A stretch of DNA of 64,000 nt from Hyalella azteca (GCF_000764305.2 NW_025937524.1:630916-694915); one strand, 5' to 3'. Numbered from the stretch's first letter, positions 25,901-40,900 are shown. Notes: generated by a model not told the origin, from the letters alone. Translations and numbers: made by a program.

Positions 25901-28900
25901 ACTGAGGAAGCCCACTCACCTGACTGAGGAGGTCCACACACCTGACTGAGGAAGCCCACACACCTGACTAAGGAAGCCCACACACCTGACTGAGGAAGTC
26001 CACTCACCTGACTGAGGAAGGAGTAAGCCCTGCAGTTGAAGGAGGTCTCGAGATCACACGCCCTCTGGCAGGCGAGGTCGCTGAAGACGTTCGTGGCCTT
26101 GGTGACGTAGATGAGGAAGCGGTCGCGCTGGTTGTTGATGTAGGAACATCCCGTAGCTCCTGCGGGGTCATAGGCCTTGAGAACAACAGGTGCATAATTC
26201 ATAGTTCATTCTTCTCATACCTATATCTGTTTGCAATGAAGTATTCAGTTATTTGTTTCGTGGGAATGATAGAATGGGGGATTTAAAGTAGGTTTTGATA
26301 CAAAAATCTATTATAATGCTGTAACTGTGATTATGACTGCGAATTTTAAAAATCCCGAAAGGAGATGTAAAATCATGCATTCGTGTTTTGCAGTTCTCTT
26401 AAGCTTATAGTAGCAGGGTAATTGTATCGTCACTACACAATGACGGCTCACGTCTAGTGCACTGGTTCTCCATGTAGTCGCTGGTGAGGGAGGCGACGAA
26501 GGCGGTGGGCTTGGAGTATCGGTCGTGTTCGGACATGCGACAGGTTTTGGTGTCGTAATCGTAGGACACCGAGCGACACTCAAAGCGACGCTCGCTCAGA
26601 CAACGGTCCATGCAGTCATCCTTGCTGGCATGGGTAAAATTACGCCCATTATAGACAAAAATTGGGCATCAAGGGTAATACGTAGGTATTGAAGACAAAA
26701 ATTTGGCATAAAGGGTAAGTCGAATGATACAATGTAAAAATACAAAATCTACCGAGGACAAAGTTTCTATTAGATGAGCCTTTCAAGCTCATTGTTCAAT
26801 AGATATACCTACTTTTAATGGACCATTACTGAGTCTTACCTACGAACAAATAATTTACCACCCCGAAACGAGACCCATAGGACAATGAATGAACATAATT
26901 TCCTTTCTATGAACATAATTCCCTTGCGAAGTTGCGAGCTGTTCACTTATGATGCTGCATCCCACCTGATCCTGTCGAGGGTGTGCACCTCTTGGCCGCG
27001 CAGCTCAAAGTTCGGCACGCGCTCGAAGGTCCACATGAGACCGCAACCACCGTCTGCATGAGCACACAGACATCACCTCGAATTGTGTATTACTGTATCA
27101 TAAACATCAAATTATTCTTATTAATTAATACAAAAGAAGCAGTATGCTGCAATGAAATAAATGAGCTGGACAACTTTTCAATTATAAACTGACTGCTAAA
27201 GACAAATTTATATAGCCCACAAGCTACTGAATTTATTTATTTGTCCCAATACTCACTGAAAAAAATAGGAAATTCGTCATAAAAAGGTGTAGAAAATTAA
27301 TGTTGGAAAACACGTTTTTCTTCGCAGAAAAAATGTGATTATTTTTGATATGGCATTAATGTTTCAGTCGCATATCAATGAAGATGAAGTCACAGCCGCT
27401 CTCGGCTCCCAGCAACGAAACCAGAGCAAAGCAGCACAACAATTAAAACACTTCCAGCAAGTGCTGGCCTACAGGAAGTACAGACCATCGCAGCCATCAG
27501 CTGCAGCATGAGGCTGAGCAAAACAATGCTTAGAAAGTCAAGGCCAACTCACTGCTGAAGCAACTCACCGCTGAGACAAACTCACTGCTGAGGCCAACTC
27601 ACTGCTGAGGCCAACTCACTGCTGAGGCCAACTCACCGCTGAGGCAAACCCACTGCTGAGGCCAACTCACTGCTGAGACAGAGGCCCTCGTAGTGATCAG
27701 CCCCCGCGTAGGGCACGAGGTCGTCGGGTTGGGAGGACGCGGCGGTAGCGAGGCCGTTGCACTCGTAGCGGTTGTGGTCCAAGTTGACGGCCACGCACTC
27801 CAGCTCGTTGCTGCACCGCCGCAAACACTCCGACGTGATGCCTGACGCCAAAATGTCAACACTGAATGCTTACAAAATTATGGGTTAAATGCATAGATAA
27901 ATTCTTCTATGTTCTCGACCATTGTGAATTAGGCCATGGGCCTATATCTTCAACGCCGACACTTCTATTCTATTCTAAATGATTAATAAGCATTCAGACT
28001 ACCGGGGCAGTGAACTACTTACGTGTCCATCAAGCGGTCCATAATGTTTGTATCAGAGACAAGAGGGTTGAGCCCTTACCTGGGCTGCAGGAGGAGTAGA
28101 GTAGGAAGGTACCTTAACAGGGCTGCGGGAGTAGAGTAGGAAGGTTGAGCACTTACCTGGGCTGCGGGAGGAGTAGAGTAGGAAGGTTGAGCCCTTACCT
28201 GGGCTGCGGGAGGAATAGAGTAGGAAGGTTGAGCTCTTACCTGGGCTGCGGGAGGAGTAGAGTAGGAAGGATCGCACTTGGTCCAGTTGGTAGCCCGTCA
28301 CCTTAACGTAGGTGAGGCGGCCGAGGCGACATCGGTTCGCTGAGAAAGAAAAGCCTCCTGTGTTGTTGACTTGCCCAGGAGCGTGAAGAATGAAGTGTGC
28401 GTGTGGCATGAGTGGCAGAACAGAGTGAGAGGAGCAGGTGGAATGACGAGTGTTGTGGGGTCCGAGAGGCTTGAAGGATATGGAGTGTGCGTTTGGTATG
28501 AGTGGCAGAACAGAGTGAGAGGAGCAGGTAGCATGACGAGTGTTGTGGGGTCCGAGAGGCTTGAAGAATGGAGTGCGCGTTTATGCCACGAGCAAATCAA
28601 ACTGAATGTTTGGTATGAGTGGCGTGGGAAATTTGGAAATTTTCGGGTGGGAAAATTCGAGAAAGAGATGAAGAATGTGTCGCGGGAGTGGTTTTGCGAA
28701 ATTCAGAGAAGGTTTTCAAGGATTGTGAAGTGACGAATTATTTCGAAATGATGAGCCTCAATCAATTGAAATGGATGAAGAATACTTCTTGATCAGCGAA
28801 GGAACGACAAATAAGAGGGAAATATGTAAGTAGAAGGTGAGAGCGTATTTTTTTGCAATATAACACAGCAAGTTTTTCTTCAAACAAATACAAGTGGATC

Positions 28901-31900
28901 AACAAATTTCATCATTTGAGCACTAGGAAAAACGTAACGTACGATAACATCAAACAATGAGATGTATGAATTCAATTTATATTCCACGCTTAATGGAAAT
29001 ACAAGCACATTTGTTTCAGCGAGAAAGATGCACGCAAGGAACATTCGGATGCACAGTGTCAACCATTGGTGCAGAGGTGAATGGTTATTAATAATGTGGA
29101 TGAGAACAACAAGATCAGGAGCCAATTAGAGAACGCCGAACAGAACACGTCCCAAACAAAATTTTTGGTAAACAACCACCCAAGAGTAATGGATTTGTAA
29201 AATTGCATCCAAGAAATTAAATTTGAAGTAGAAAAATAATTAAACCAACAAGAGAAATGTTCCCAAAAATAAACGGATGATGACGGACAATATTAATGGG
29301 AAACGAAGAAGCATGGATGCGCATTACGCGGAGAAGAATGCAAATTGTGCCCGATGTTTTAGAAGAAATACCGGGATTAGAAGATGATAACAGATCATGC
29401 AATGCAAGACATTGTACGTTATCGGTAGATGATTGCAGATCGAGGAATTATGATTGACGTGATTGGTGATGAACGTCATGAGTGTCGTCGCAGAGACGCC
29501 CAGGAACCGATGGAAGGAAGAAGGAATAAAAATTATGTTAGAATACAAAGAAATTCTACAAGCCAGGTGGTATATATATATGGGTTTACGGGTACGGCAC
29601 TACGTCTGTTTATTGGACTCACATGCAGTTAATTGATTTTGGGTTAGCACTGCGTAGCCAAATATATTGATTATCAAACACGAGTGTAAAACGGAACACT
29701 TTCGTCAGCCCAAGTTAAATAAATGCATTGCAGTTCTGCATATAAGCTATATAACATTTTATTATAAAGCTAACGCTTAAATAAAGTAAAAGGACCCATA
29801 GCTTGCTATTACATTATTCTCATTATTACCACACCAAGATCGTCAAACTATTCAGTGATGAGAATTTCAGCAAAAACGAAAGCATGCACAATTCCTTTAG
29901 AGTACAGAGCCGAGTTGTCACGATCTGTGATCTCAATATCTGTTATTTTTCATTAAGTTAAGATGATCCCGAACATATAAATAAAGAAGAGAAACTAGTA
30001 ACAATTTCAATTTACTAATTTTCTCTGACCGTTCCTCCTCACTCAATCACAAGACCGGAACAAGCAATGCTTGATCACCGCATCAGACGTCAGAGCAAAA
30101 GAAATCTGTCACAACTAGATTAGTTACGAGAACTGCGGAAAGGGCAAATTGAGATACGAGGTATTAAACAACAAATTAAACAGAACCAAACTAATAACAA
30201 ACACAATTTTGATGAAGTGAGCATATTCATTCTGGCCCTGAGGTTGAGTGAAGCAGGTTGTCAGGAAATGCAGCCTGAACTACGAACTTCAGATCGTGAC
30301 AACGCGTTTCTTTTTAAGCTAGTATTTAGTGTAGGTCAACTCCACCATTGCACCCACCTGGCGGTCCCAAGGAGTTAGTTCCACTTCCATAGCCACCAAT
30401 ACCCACACCATAACTGCCCCCAATTCCACCACCTGATCCACCACCTGATCCTGATGGCGGTCCAACAGCACCCCCAGGCCAGCCGCCTGGCCAAATGTCA
30501 GGTCCACCTACAGGTCTTCCACCTCCAGGCCTTCCACCTCCAGGTCTTCCACCTCCAGGTCTTCCACCTCCAGGTCTTCCACCTCCAGGAATTCCACCTC
30601 CAGGTCTTCCTCCACCTGGCGTACCACCTCCAGGTGTTCCTCCACCAGGCGTACCACCTCCAGGTGTTCCTCCACCAGGCGTACCACCTCCAGGTATTCC
30701 TCCACCAGGCGTACCACCTCCAGGTATTCCTCCACCAGGCGTACCACCACCAGATGTTCCTCCACCAGGTGTTCCACCATTAGTCGTACCACCACCAGGC
30801 GTACCACCTCCAGGAGTTCCACCACCAGAGGTGCCTCCTCCTGGAGTTCCACCACCTGGTGTACCACCACCTGGAATGCCCCCTCCAGGAACGCCACCTC
30901 CAGAGTCGCAGCTGCGCTCGAAGTAGTTCGTCCCAGGTCGGTTCTCGATCGCGTTACTGATGCCTGCAGACGCTGTGGTCGGGAGTGTGAGAAGCGTAAG
31001 TGTACAACAAAGAAACGGTGTGCATCCCAAACCAATCATCAGTGAACCCACGTACTACTGTACTAGTCACAATCCAATCAGCATCAGACTAACGAAATAG
31101 TCATGAACCAATCGAGGCGGTAAACTAACGACCAGACCCGAACAAACCGGGCAGCAAACTAACAGCATTGACACGAACAAACCGGGAAACAAACTAACCG
31201 AATTGACACAAACCAATCTGGCAGCAAATTAACGACATTGCCCCGAACCAATCGGACAGCGAACTAACGACATCGTCACGAATCAATCGGACAACAAACT
31301 AACGGCATTGACACGAACCAATCGGACAGCAAACTAACGACATTGTCACTAATCAATCGGACAGCAAACTAACGACATTATCACGAATCAATCGGGTAGC
31401 GAATTAACGACATTGACAAGAAGCAATCAGACAGCAAACTAACGACATTATCACGAATCAATCGGATAGCAAACTAACGACATTGTCAGTAATCAATCGG
31501 GCAGCAAACTAACGACAATGACAAGAAGCAATCAGAAAGCAAACTAACGACATTGTCTCTAATCAATCGGGCAGCAAACTAACGAAATCGACACGAATCA
31601 ATCGGGCAGCAAACTAACGAAATTGACACGAATCAATCGGGCAGCACACTATCGACATTGACAAGAACCAATCGGATATCAAACTATCGGCATTAACACG
31701 GAACAAACGGACATCATACTAACAAAAAATGCAATGCTCAAAAATAAGAAAGAAAGAACGCATTGTTAAAAGAAAAATGTCCGTTAGTGCAACTAAATCT
31801 CGCAATCTCCTGCAAGGTTTTGATTTTTTTTTTCGTCCGAGAGGAATTGTACAGCCCTCAGCGATGAATTAGCTGGTAGTAGATCTAAATTTTCTAATGT

Positions 31901-34900
31901 TGTAAGGAACGAAAACAATTATTTTCTTTTAATTTTAAACTTGATTGGGTTTTTGCTGGAGCAGTCTACACTCAATCTTCTTTAGAACTGATCATCTCAA
32001 GGCTTCGCCCCGAATAAATACAAAAATCATTTATATTGAACATTAATATTCAGAAATTCTGTTCCAGTTATTGCGTAAACACTGATCAATCAAATGAGCT
32101 GCAGTGATTCATGGAACTTCATCCCAGCTAACGTAATTTCAAAGGCTTTGAAATGTCAACCAATGACCTTGCCCAATTGGCAAACCAAGTTAGAAAGATA
32201 TTGTGCCACACAAATGTTAGCATAGAGCAATGGAGTACCTCACTCCTATCACGCCTGAGATATATTATGCCACACAAATGTTGACTGAGTGGCTAACACT
32301 AATAAACTCAAATGTATTAATTAGTTGAATATCTTACTCTTGTCGTCGCCTGAGATGAAGCACTGCGACACCACGGAGAAGAAGGCAAAAGAGCGGCAGG
32401 TGAATGCGCTGTAGTCGCTGCACTGTCGCTCACACGCCGCTTCCGACCCCACGTTGGAGATCAGAGCGTCCCGGTAGCGCGGATACGCGTTGGGCGTCTC
32501 GACGTAGGGGCACGCTTGCTCTTCTGCCGCATCCAACGGGTTCATATTAATTAGCATCAACATTCATTATTAATGAACAATCGATGCACTCGTTGCTTCA
32601 CTCCAATCGTTGGCTTGCACCACTCACACCAGGCACCCCATTGCCACGGCTTACACCACTACCATCCAGGCACCCCGTTGGCTCGCACCACTAGCCCCAA
32701 GCACTCTATTGGCTCACACCACTCACTCCAGGCTCCAAAACTCCAGTGAAAATATCAATGGGGCACACTTGTTCTCCGAGTAGTGCGAGTACTCTATGGT
32801 TCGCATCACCCACCTCGGGCAGACTGGTTCTCCAAGTACTCTATGGTTCACAGCACTCACCTCGAGCACATTGGTTCTCCAGGTACTCCATAGAAGGCGA
32901 GGGGGAGGCGGAGAAGTCGCGGGGAGAGCTGCGTCGATCGCTGCGGCTGAGGCGGCACTCGAGCGTCGCCGTGTCGTACTCAGCGGAGCGGCAGTTGAAC
33001 GAGCGCTCCATGAGACACGCCTGCGACCAGACACTAGAGCGTGATGGCTGCGTACTGAATGTGTTGTGTACGTAAGTTGATAACTAGTTATGTTAGAACC
33101 TGACACTAGAGCGTGATGGCTGCGTAGTGATTGTGTTGTGTACGTAAGTTGATAACTAGTTATGTTAGAAACTGACTCTAGAGCTCGATGGCTGCGCATT
33201 TAATGTGTGAGTAATGCACCCGAGTCAACAATAGTCAACAATACACCAGAGTCAACAATACTGAACCAAACAAAGCTAACGTTTTAAGCTTAAACCTACC
33301 CTCAGATAATCTGGTAAACCCTGGAGTAAAGCAATACTCATGAAGATGGTTGCTGTGTCGTCAATTTGCAGTAAATGGTTTATACTTTATAGGCAGTCAC
33401 TAATGGAGGGCTGATCGCATTCACCCATTCGATGGAGCAGACGCGGTTTCAGTCAGATACTCAGAAACAGAGCACTATAAATCTCTACTTATTACTTGAG
33501 AACGATGCATCATTGTACAAGTGTGAACTTAACCAATCCTTTTGTCATCGACGGAAAATCGAGCAATTATTATCATTCAATTCGAAAAATTTTGGGACTG
33601 CATTCCATGACATCAAATTGCGCAGGTAAATTGGCATTAAAGTAAGTAAGTAAGTTTCTCAATTTCTTAAATTAAGAGTTATTGACTAACTTTGTTATGA
33701 TGGTTGCTAACATCGGCAAACATTAGTAATTTCTCGTGTACCCCACAAGGGAGGCGAAAACGCTGTTTGACCCAGATTATGACTTATAATACTTTGTACT
33801 GTATCACCATAAGTGAGTCACCTCGACGCAGTAGCCCCGACAACGGTACTTGACCCAGATTATGACTGCATCACCAAAAGTGAGTCACGTCAATGCATTA
33901 GTCCCGACAACGGTGCTTGACCCAGATTATTAATTGCATCATCACAAGTGAGTCACGTCAATGCATTAGTCCCGACAACGGTGCTTGACCCAGATTATGA
34001 CTGCATCACCAAAAGTGAGTCACGTCGATGCATTAGCCCCGACAACCGTACTTGACTCAGATTATGAATTGCACCACCCTAAGTGAGTCACCTCGATGCA
34101 GTCGCGCCGCGCTTCCACGCGCGGGATGACGCGGTCGTTGTTGCCGCGCAGCTCCCGGCCGATGACGCGCTCGAACTGCCAGGCGCGTCGCTTGCAGCTC
34201 GTAGGTAGGCTCACTGCGGTAGACAAGATTATTTCTCAAGAAGTTTTACAGAAATATTAAGTATTTTTGAAACATTTTCTTGTTTTTAGAGTAATGTTTC
34301 ATGAAAGACGCCTCGTCATATCACCTCTGACACAGGACTTCTCGAAGTAATTTTTGTTATCCTGGTTGATGAGAGCGTTGACGCGCCCCTGCGAGTTGCG
34401 GTCCAGCTTGGAGCATCGCATGCTCGAGTAGTCCACGGAGAATGCCGGGCACTCCGAACCATCCATGAGACATGCCTCGGCGCAGTTCTGCCGGCCAGGC
34501 AATACGTTAATATCAGGTGATATTCTTCACATTTATGCACGCAATCATTGGCAGGCGAAAATATTCTAATGAATAGACATCATGCAAAGTGAATAATGGG
34601 TCATCAAGCGGGTCATCAAGAGGTTCATCAAGCGGGTCATCAAGAAGGTCATCAATCGGGTCATCAAGCGGGTCACCAAGCGGGTCATAAAGCAGGTCAT
34701 CAAGAGGTCCTTCAAGCGGGTCATCAATCGGGTCATCAAGCGGGTCATCAAGAGGTCCATCGAGCGGGTCATCAAGAAGGTCATCAAGCGGGTCATCAAG
34801 AGGTCCACCAAGCGGGTCATTAAAAGGGGTCCTATCGTACAGGAGATGAACGATCTCCTTGTTCTGCGTCTGATGGGTCGAATGTTTATTGAGTAGAAAC

Positions 34901-37900
34901 TGGCAGCGCATCTAAATACCATTTATGCTATACTGCAAAGTACCATTCGAATAAACCAAAATCCGAGAACGATGAAGGCGAGAAGAGAGACAGAAGCGAT
35001 GAAGAGCGTGGCAATAACTATGAACATGATAATGGTATTCGACATAACAATCAAGATGTAGGCTTGAAACAAGGCTGGAATTGGCCTGACGCACCTCGGT
35101 GATGGCCCTTGCGGCGTCCTGCAGCGCGTACTGCGTCTCGCGTGCGCCACTCAGCACGATGGAGGTGGACTTCTCGTAGATGATGGTGCCGCCCTCACGC
35201 TCGCACTGGCCTGATGGTGAACACATCATTATTGTACGGTCAGAGGAGTATCAGAGTGGTATAATTCCTAGACTGATATTAGATGATAGTGCCGCCCTCG
35301 CAGTTGCACGAAACTACCGATTCCTAACGGGCTGCGCTCCGCTTTAAATTCTTATATTGGAGTCTTCATATAGAGGCTGCAGGGAACGCGGGGCGAGGAA
35401 TGCATGAAAAACGTGCGATAACTAAAAAGTAATCAATAATACGTAAAATATATTATGCTAACAAATTTAGCCTAGAGTGCGAAAAACTATTTCGATAATA
35501 TATTATTCCATATATCTGGGGCGCTGCTGCTTCAAATTCGTAAGATAGAATTGCCTTAAATTGATTTAAAATTTATGGAATATTTTTAATTGCATTGTGT
35601 TAGATTAATTACTACCTACTCAACCACATGCTCTAACCTTAAATTAATTTTAAATGTATATTATACTTTTAATTATATTATGATAGATTGATCACTCTCT
35701 GTAGTCTAGAACTCAATACACTAGACCCTGGAGCGCCCATCACTCACTGACGGTACACATCTTCTCCCCAGTGATGAGTCCTGGCATGGCCGTGTAGCGC
35801 GTGTTGTTCAGAGATATGGAGTCGTCGCCGGACAAGTAGCATCTGTCCACAAACAGCCAAATATTCCGAACAATCATATTCCAAATTACAAGCAAGTCAC
35901 ATTTTTTTTGCTTAAAAATCGTGCTTTGATATGAATTTTCAAGATAAATGTTCATTTGTATTCTTCATAACGTCGTCATTGAAAAACATGTTCATCGACT
36001 GAAGTGACATTTCCCGGCGATTCTCAGGGCCACGGGGAATAATTAGCGAGTCAGGCTTTCATCAGATGCCATCGCTGCATGATAATAAAGTATAATACGA
36101 AATTTTCGGATAAAAATACTTTCCCAGAATGAAACGGAAAATTATGTCCATAAAAACTGTGTGTAGGCCAGAGAGAATTGTATTTGATTATTTCTGAGGC
36201 GGAAGAAATTTGTTTATAAAACTGAATTTTATAAATTCTTAACATAAGAAAGTAATAACACACCTGTTGGTGGCGGCAGCAAAGCTGTAGGACCTGCAAT
36301 AGAAGGAGCGGGACTTGTCGCAGGAATCTTCGCAGGACGCGCGAGAGTCCGCGAACTCGAGGAGATCCGTGGTGACGACCATCACGTCGTTCATCACCTC
36401 GTAGCGGCAATCGGGCAGAGCTGAAACATCATATACCGTATAAATGTATAACATGAGCTGTAAGATGGTATGCTTTATATATGATCTAAACTACACGATA
36501 CTATGGCTTAATGACGTATGACTTTCTTACCTCTGACACACTAACAAGACGGTCTCACCTCAGACCCAGTAATAAAATGTCTCACCGCTGACAAACTAAA
36601 AAGATGTTTCACCTCAGACCCACATTGTGTACCTAAGATTAGGCTCGGTGGAGTAAAAAGTCACAGTGGATAAACAGTACAGTTATAGCTCAGCTAAAGA
36701 CCAAGAACGAAACCTACAAGCGTTATTTACGAACTACCAGCAATGCTGATTATAAACTGTATGCAAGAGCTCGAAATAAAGCCAAAGAAATCTATCGGAA
36801 CGCAGTGAACAACTTTGAAAAGAATATTGCCAAAAACGCAAAAAAGAACACGAAAGACTTCTTTTTGTACGCCAGTTTGAAGTGTAAGACAAACGATGGT
36901 ATTTCTGATTTGAAAGTAGAGCAGCGAAAGATATCCTATGATGAGGGCAAGCTAACGTTTTTAATCGGTTCTTTAGCAGCGTGTTCACAGATGAGAACCT
37001 GAACAGTATTCCAGCTATTGAGGAGCACCAGTAAGCTCGAAGTTAATAGGTTTTGAAATACACGAAGAAGAGGTTCTCAAGCGCCTGGTCGTAACGTATC
37101 CCAACAAATAATGTGGACCAGACGGGTTTCACCCTAGATTTCTCAAAATATTAGCAACCATCTTGGCCGGCCCTTTGACAGTGTTCTTCCAAAAAACACT
37201 GAACGAAGGGACTTTGTCGGCCAATTGGAAAAAAGCTCAAGTGACACCTCTGTTCAAAAAAGTTACAGAAGTAGCCCCGGTCACTATCGCCCTATCAAGC
37301 TGACTAGTGTTCTTTGTAAGGTAATGGAATCTGTTGTGAGGGATATGACCTAGATCCCGACTCCTTCCGCGTCTCAATTGCTCTTCGAGTTGGCGCAAAT
37401 GTATGCGAACCCCACACTTGTCGGTGCGGAAAGCGGATGGATGCACGAGGACTGCATGGCCTTTCTTGTAAGTACAGCGCTGGGCGACATCCAAGACACT
37501 CGGCTCTGAACTATGTGATCAGGAGGGCTCTTCAGAGCGCTGGCGTTCCTTCATGCCTTGAACCCGTAGTCGGTGTAGGCCACCATCAGAGGCGTTAAGG
37601 TCGGGGCCCTGATCATTGACATGAAACCATTCCCTGTTTTTAATTAATAAAATTAATTCCTTTCTGCTGGAATGGTGAGTGTGAGAGGCCTTTTAAAAAA
37701 AATGTGAGGGATAGGATTGTCGATCACTTGACTGTCAACCATCTACTATCAGACTGTCAACATGGTTTTACTGCAGGTAGGTCCTGCACCATAATCTCTT
37801 GTTTAATTTGAACGATTGGACTTGCCTGCTGATGAGTCCAATTGTACTTTGTAACTTGCATTTTTCGTGACCACAAGTCACGAAAAATACAAGAATCGGC

Positions 37901-40900
37901 GACCAGCCACGTCAGGTCTATTCTTCAGCGCCGACATCACCATGATATGATCTAATACGAGCTCGCCTCGGACCCACTTATAAGAGATCTCACCTCTGAC
38001 ATACTAATGAGACTGACTAACCTTTGCCCCACTTATATGACTTACCTCTGACCCACTAATGCGACTCACCTCTGATCCACTAGTACGACTCACCTCTGAC
38101 CCACTAGTACGACTCACCTCTGACCCACTAATACAATTCACCTCTGACCCACTAATACGACTCACCTCTGACCCACTAGTACGACTCATCTCTGACCCAC
38201 TAATACGACTCACCTCTGNCTGTCTCTTATACACATCTAGATGTGTATAAGAGACAGCCTCTGACCCACTTATACGACTCACCTCTGACCCACTTATACG
38301 ACTCACCTCTGACCCACTAATGCGACTCACCTCTGACCCACTTATACGACTCACCTCTGACCCACTAATACGACTCACCTCTGACCCACTAATGCGACTC
38401 ACCTCTGACCCACTAATACGACTCACCTCTGACGCACTGGTTCTCTAAGTAGTCCACGCCAGAGGCCGGTGAGTACCGGAATGCGTCAGGCTGCGTGCGG
38501 CGATCGTCTTGACTGAGACGACACACTCGCCGCGCGGTGTCATACTCCGCTGACCTGCGACAAAAAGGTTTTACTGGCGGCTCAATATTATAATATATAA
38601 TAACTTCAATCTAACAATATTAATATAATAATAAAAAATAATAATATAATAATAGTACACTGCATCAATTGATCAAAGTGTTCAGACCGGGAAGGAAACT
38701 CGTCTTGCGACAAACACGAGCGTCGTAATCAACTCACTCACTTTTACTGTGGGCAACGAAAGTTCTATATGTGTTATAGGAATAAAAATAATCTTTACAG
38801 AGTTCAGCTCAGCTAGCGGCAGAAGAGGCATAAGAAAATCTGCACAAAAACCACGCTTACCGACACGTGAAGTCCTGCTCAGTGAGGCAGAGTTCGATAC
38901 AAGCGTTGCGGGAGTCGACGCTCGGGATGGTCTTGTTGTCGTAGCCGTCCAGGACCGAGTCCGGCACTCGCTCGAACGCCCACAGGCGGTCCGACCCGCA
39001 CAGCGCTTCGTAGTTGACTGCATCACAATTAGAACAAAAGTTGAAAAAATACGCAAGTACAAATATGGAAACTAAAGTAACACGTACAAGCTTCTATCCA
39101 TTAACATCAAGAGCACTCAAATGAGTATTTTAAGCATTCCAAAGCATACTAGTACAGATGCTCCTAGAGTTCATCTAGTAGTCTCATGCAATCAGGTAAT
39201 TAGGGAATAGTTGTTGGTTTCAATAAATTAATTTAGATTTATTCTCATGACGATACGTCGTGCAGAATTTCTAGATATTAATTATTAGTAAACCTGCAAG
39301 TTTGGAAAACCTACTCATTAAATTCCAACTCATTCATACAGAACTCTTTAGTATTTGGGAAACACTCGGTTCACAGGTTCCTTCTGACGTTTTCAGCTGG
39401 ACCTGATATTGTGTACAATCGGCAGTTTTATTGTTCTTTTGACTAATAAAGTTAGGTGTTGTTAGTCTCGATTAGAGTTATTTAAAGTGTACTATTTTGT
39501 TGAGACGTCGGTAGATTGTTAACGTGGTCATAACAGCTGTGTGTTGCTGCTAGCTGTTACAGTGGACATATGGGCCCAATCATGATCTGCAGATACATTA
39601 GCCGTCTTTTATGTTCATCACGGTTCGAAAACTTACCGTCTGTAGACAAAAACATAATAGTGGACAGGAATGCAGACTGAAAGTAACTTACCACCGCGCA
39701 AACAGATTTTCTCGAAGTAGTTGTAGGCCTGGCGAGGGAGCAGAGAGTTGCGTCGCCCCACTGACGTCCGGTCGAACGACACGCATGCGTCCTGCTGGTA
39801 CGCTGTCAGGACCACGCAATTATTACGTGACATCAACAGGATCATTCGGGAGAGTGAAAAGAAAAAAGTGGCTATGGAAAACTAGATGCCGGGATTAATA
39901 AACAAACTAACCTGGAAAGAAACAACCAGTTCAGGAGACTGCAGCCATCGTATCACCTCCTATTACGTGACATCAACAGGATCATTCGGGAGGGTGAAAA
40001 ATAATAAATGCCTATAGCAAACTAGATGCCGGGAGACCAAATATTGTGTTTTTTTTATGGAGGATGTATTCGTTATACCAAGGAGGATTCAACTAATTTT
40101 GTAAGGATCGATTTGGCTTTATAGTCGCACATATGGGAAGGCAACCAAGAATAGTTTGATGGTGGGATGTGTGCGAGAAAAACGGCTCCTCTTAACTTAA
40201 TTGCTGGTTACATCCTGTGATGGCGTTGATTCTCAATAATTTTCATTAAAATAACAATACGAGTGTAAGATCCTACTCTGGGGCCTTCCTTGCACACAAA
40301 ATACTTATATCATCACAAATAAAAAGAATAACCTCTTAAGAAGAGGCCTTCATATTTTCAAGGCAGATATATTGAAAACTGCCACAAATTCAACAGCAAG
40401 TAATGGGCTTTGATTACACTTTTTGAGTCAAGAATCTAGAGTGTCATTAAAAGCCGTTCAATGCAAACCATGACATTAAAAGGGACGGCGTACAAATGTC
40501 CCGTGTTTCCTATGGACAAAATCAGCGCGGTTACAATGCACAGCATCCACGCCTCTTCAAGGCCAGAAAGTGACGAGTAGCAGAGCAAAATTTGCAATAG
40601 GAAATTATCTGCAATGGTGACAGCAAGTTACTCACAACCAATTACCGCATGGTAAAAACCTCTGTCAATCACAATCTTCTTTCGCATATAAGTCAGATAA
40701 TTGACGAAGCATAAAAACATGTCGGTTTTCATATTGGTATTTTCAGAAGCTGTATTTAGTTAAGTATATTAGTGTTGGTACTGAAGAATAGGCTAAGTTT
40801 CGACCAATACTTCAGGAACTTAATTCATAAATAGAGTGCGTAAGAATTAAGTCTGAAACATTAGAAGTATTCCCGCGAAAAATAGAAGAGGAACTGCGTT

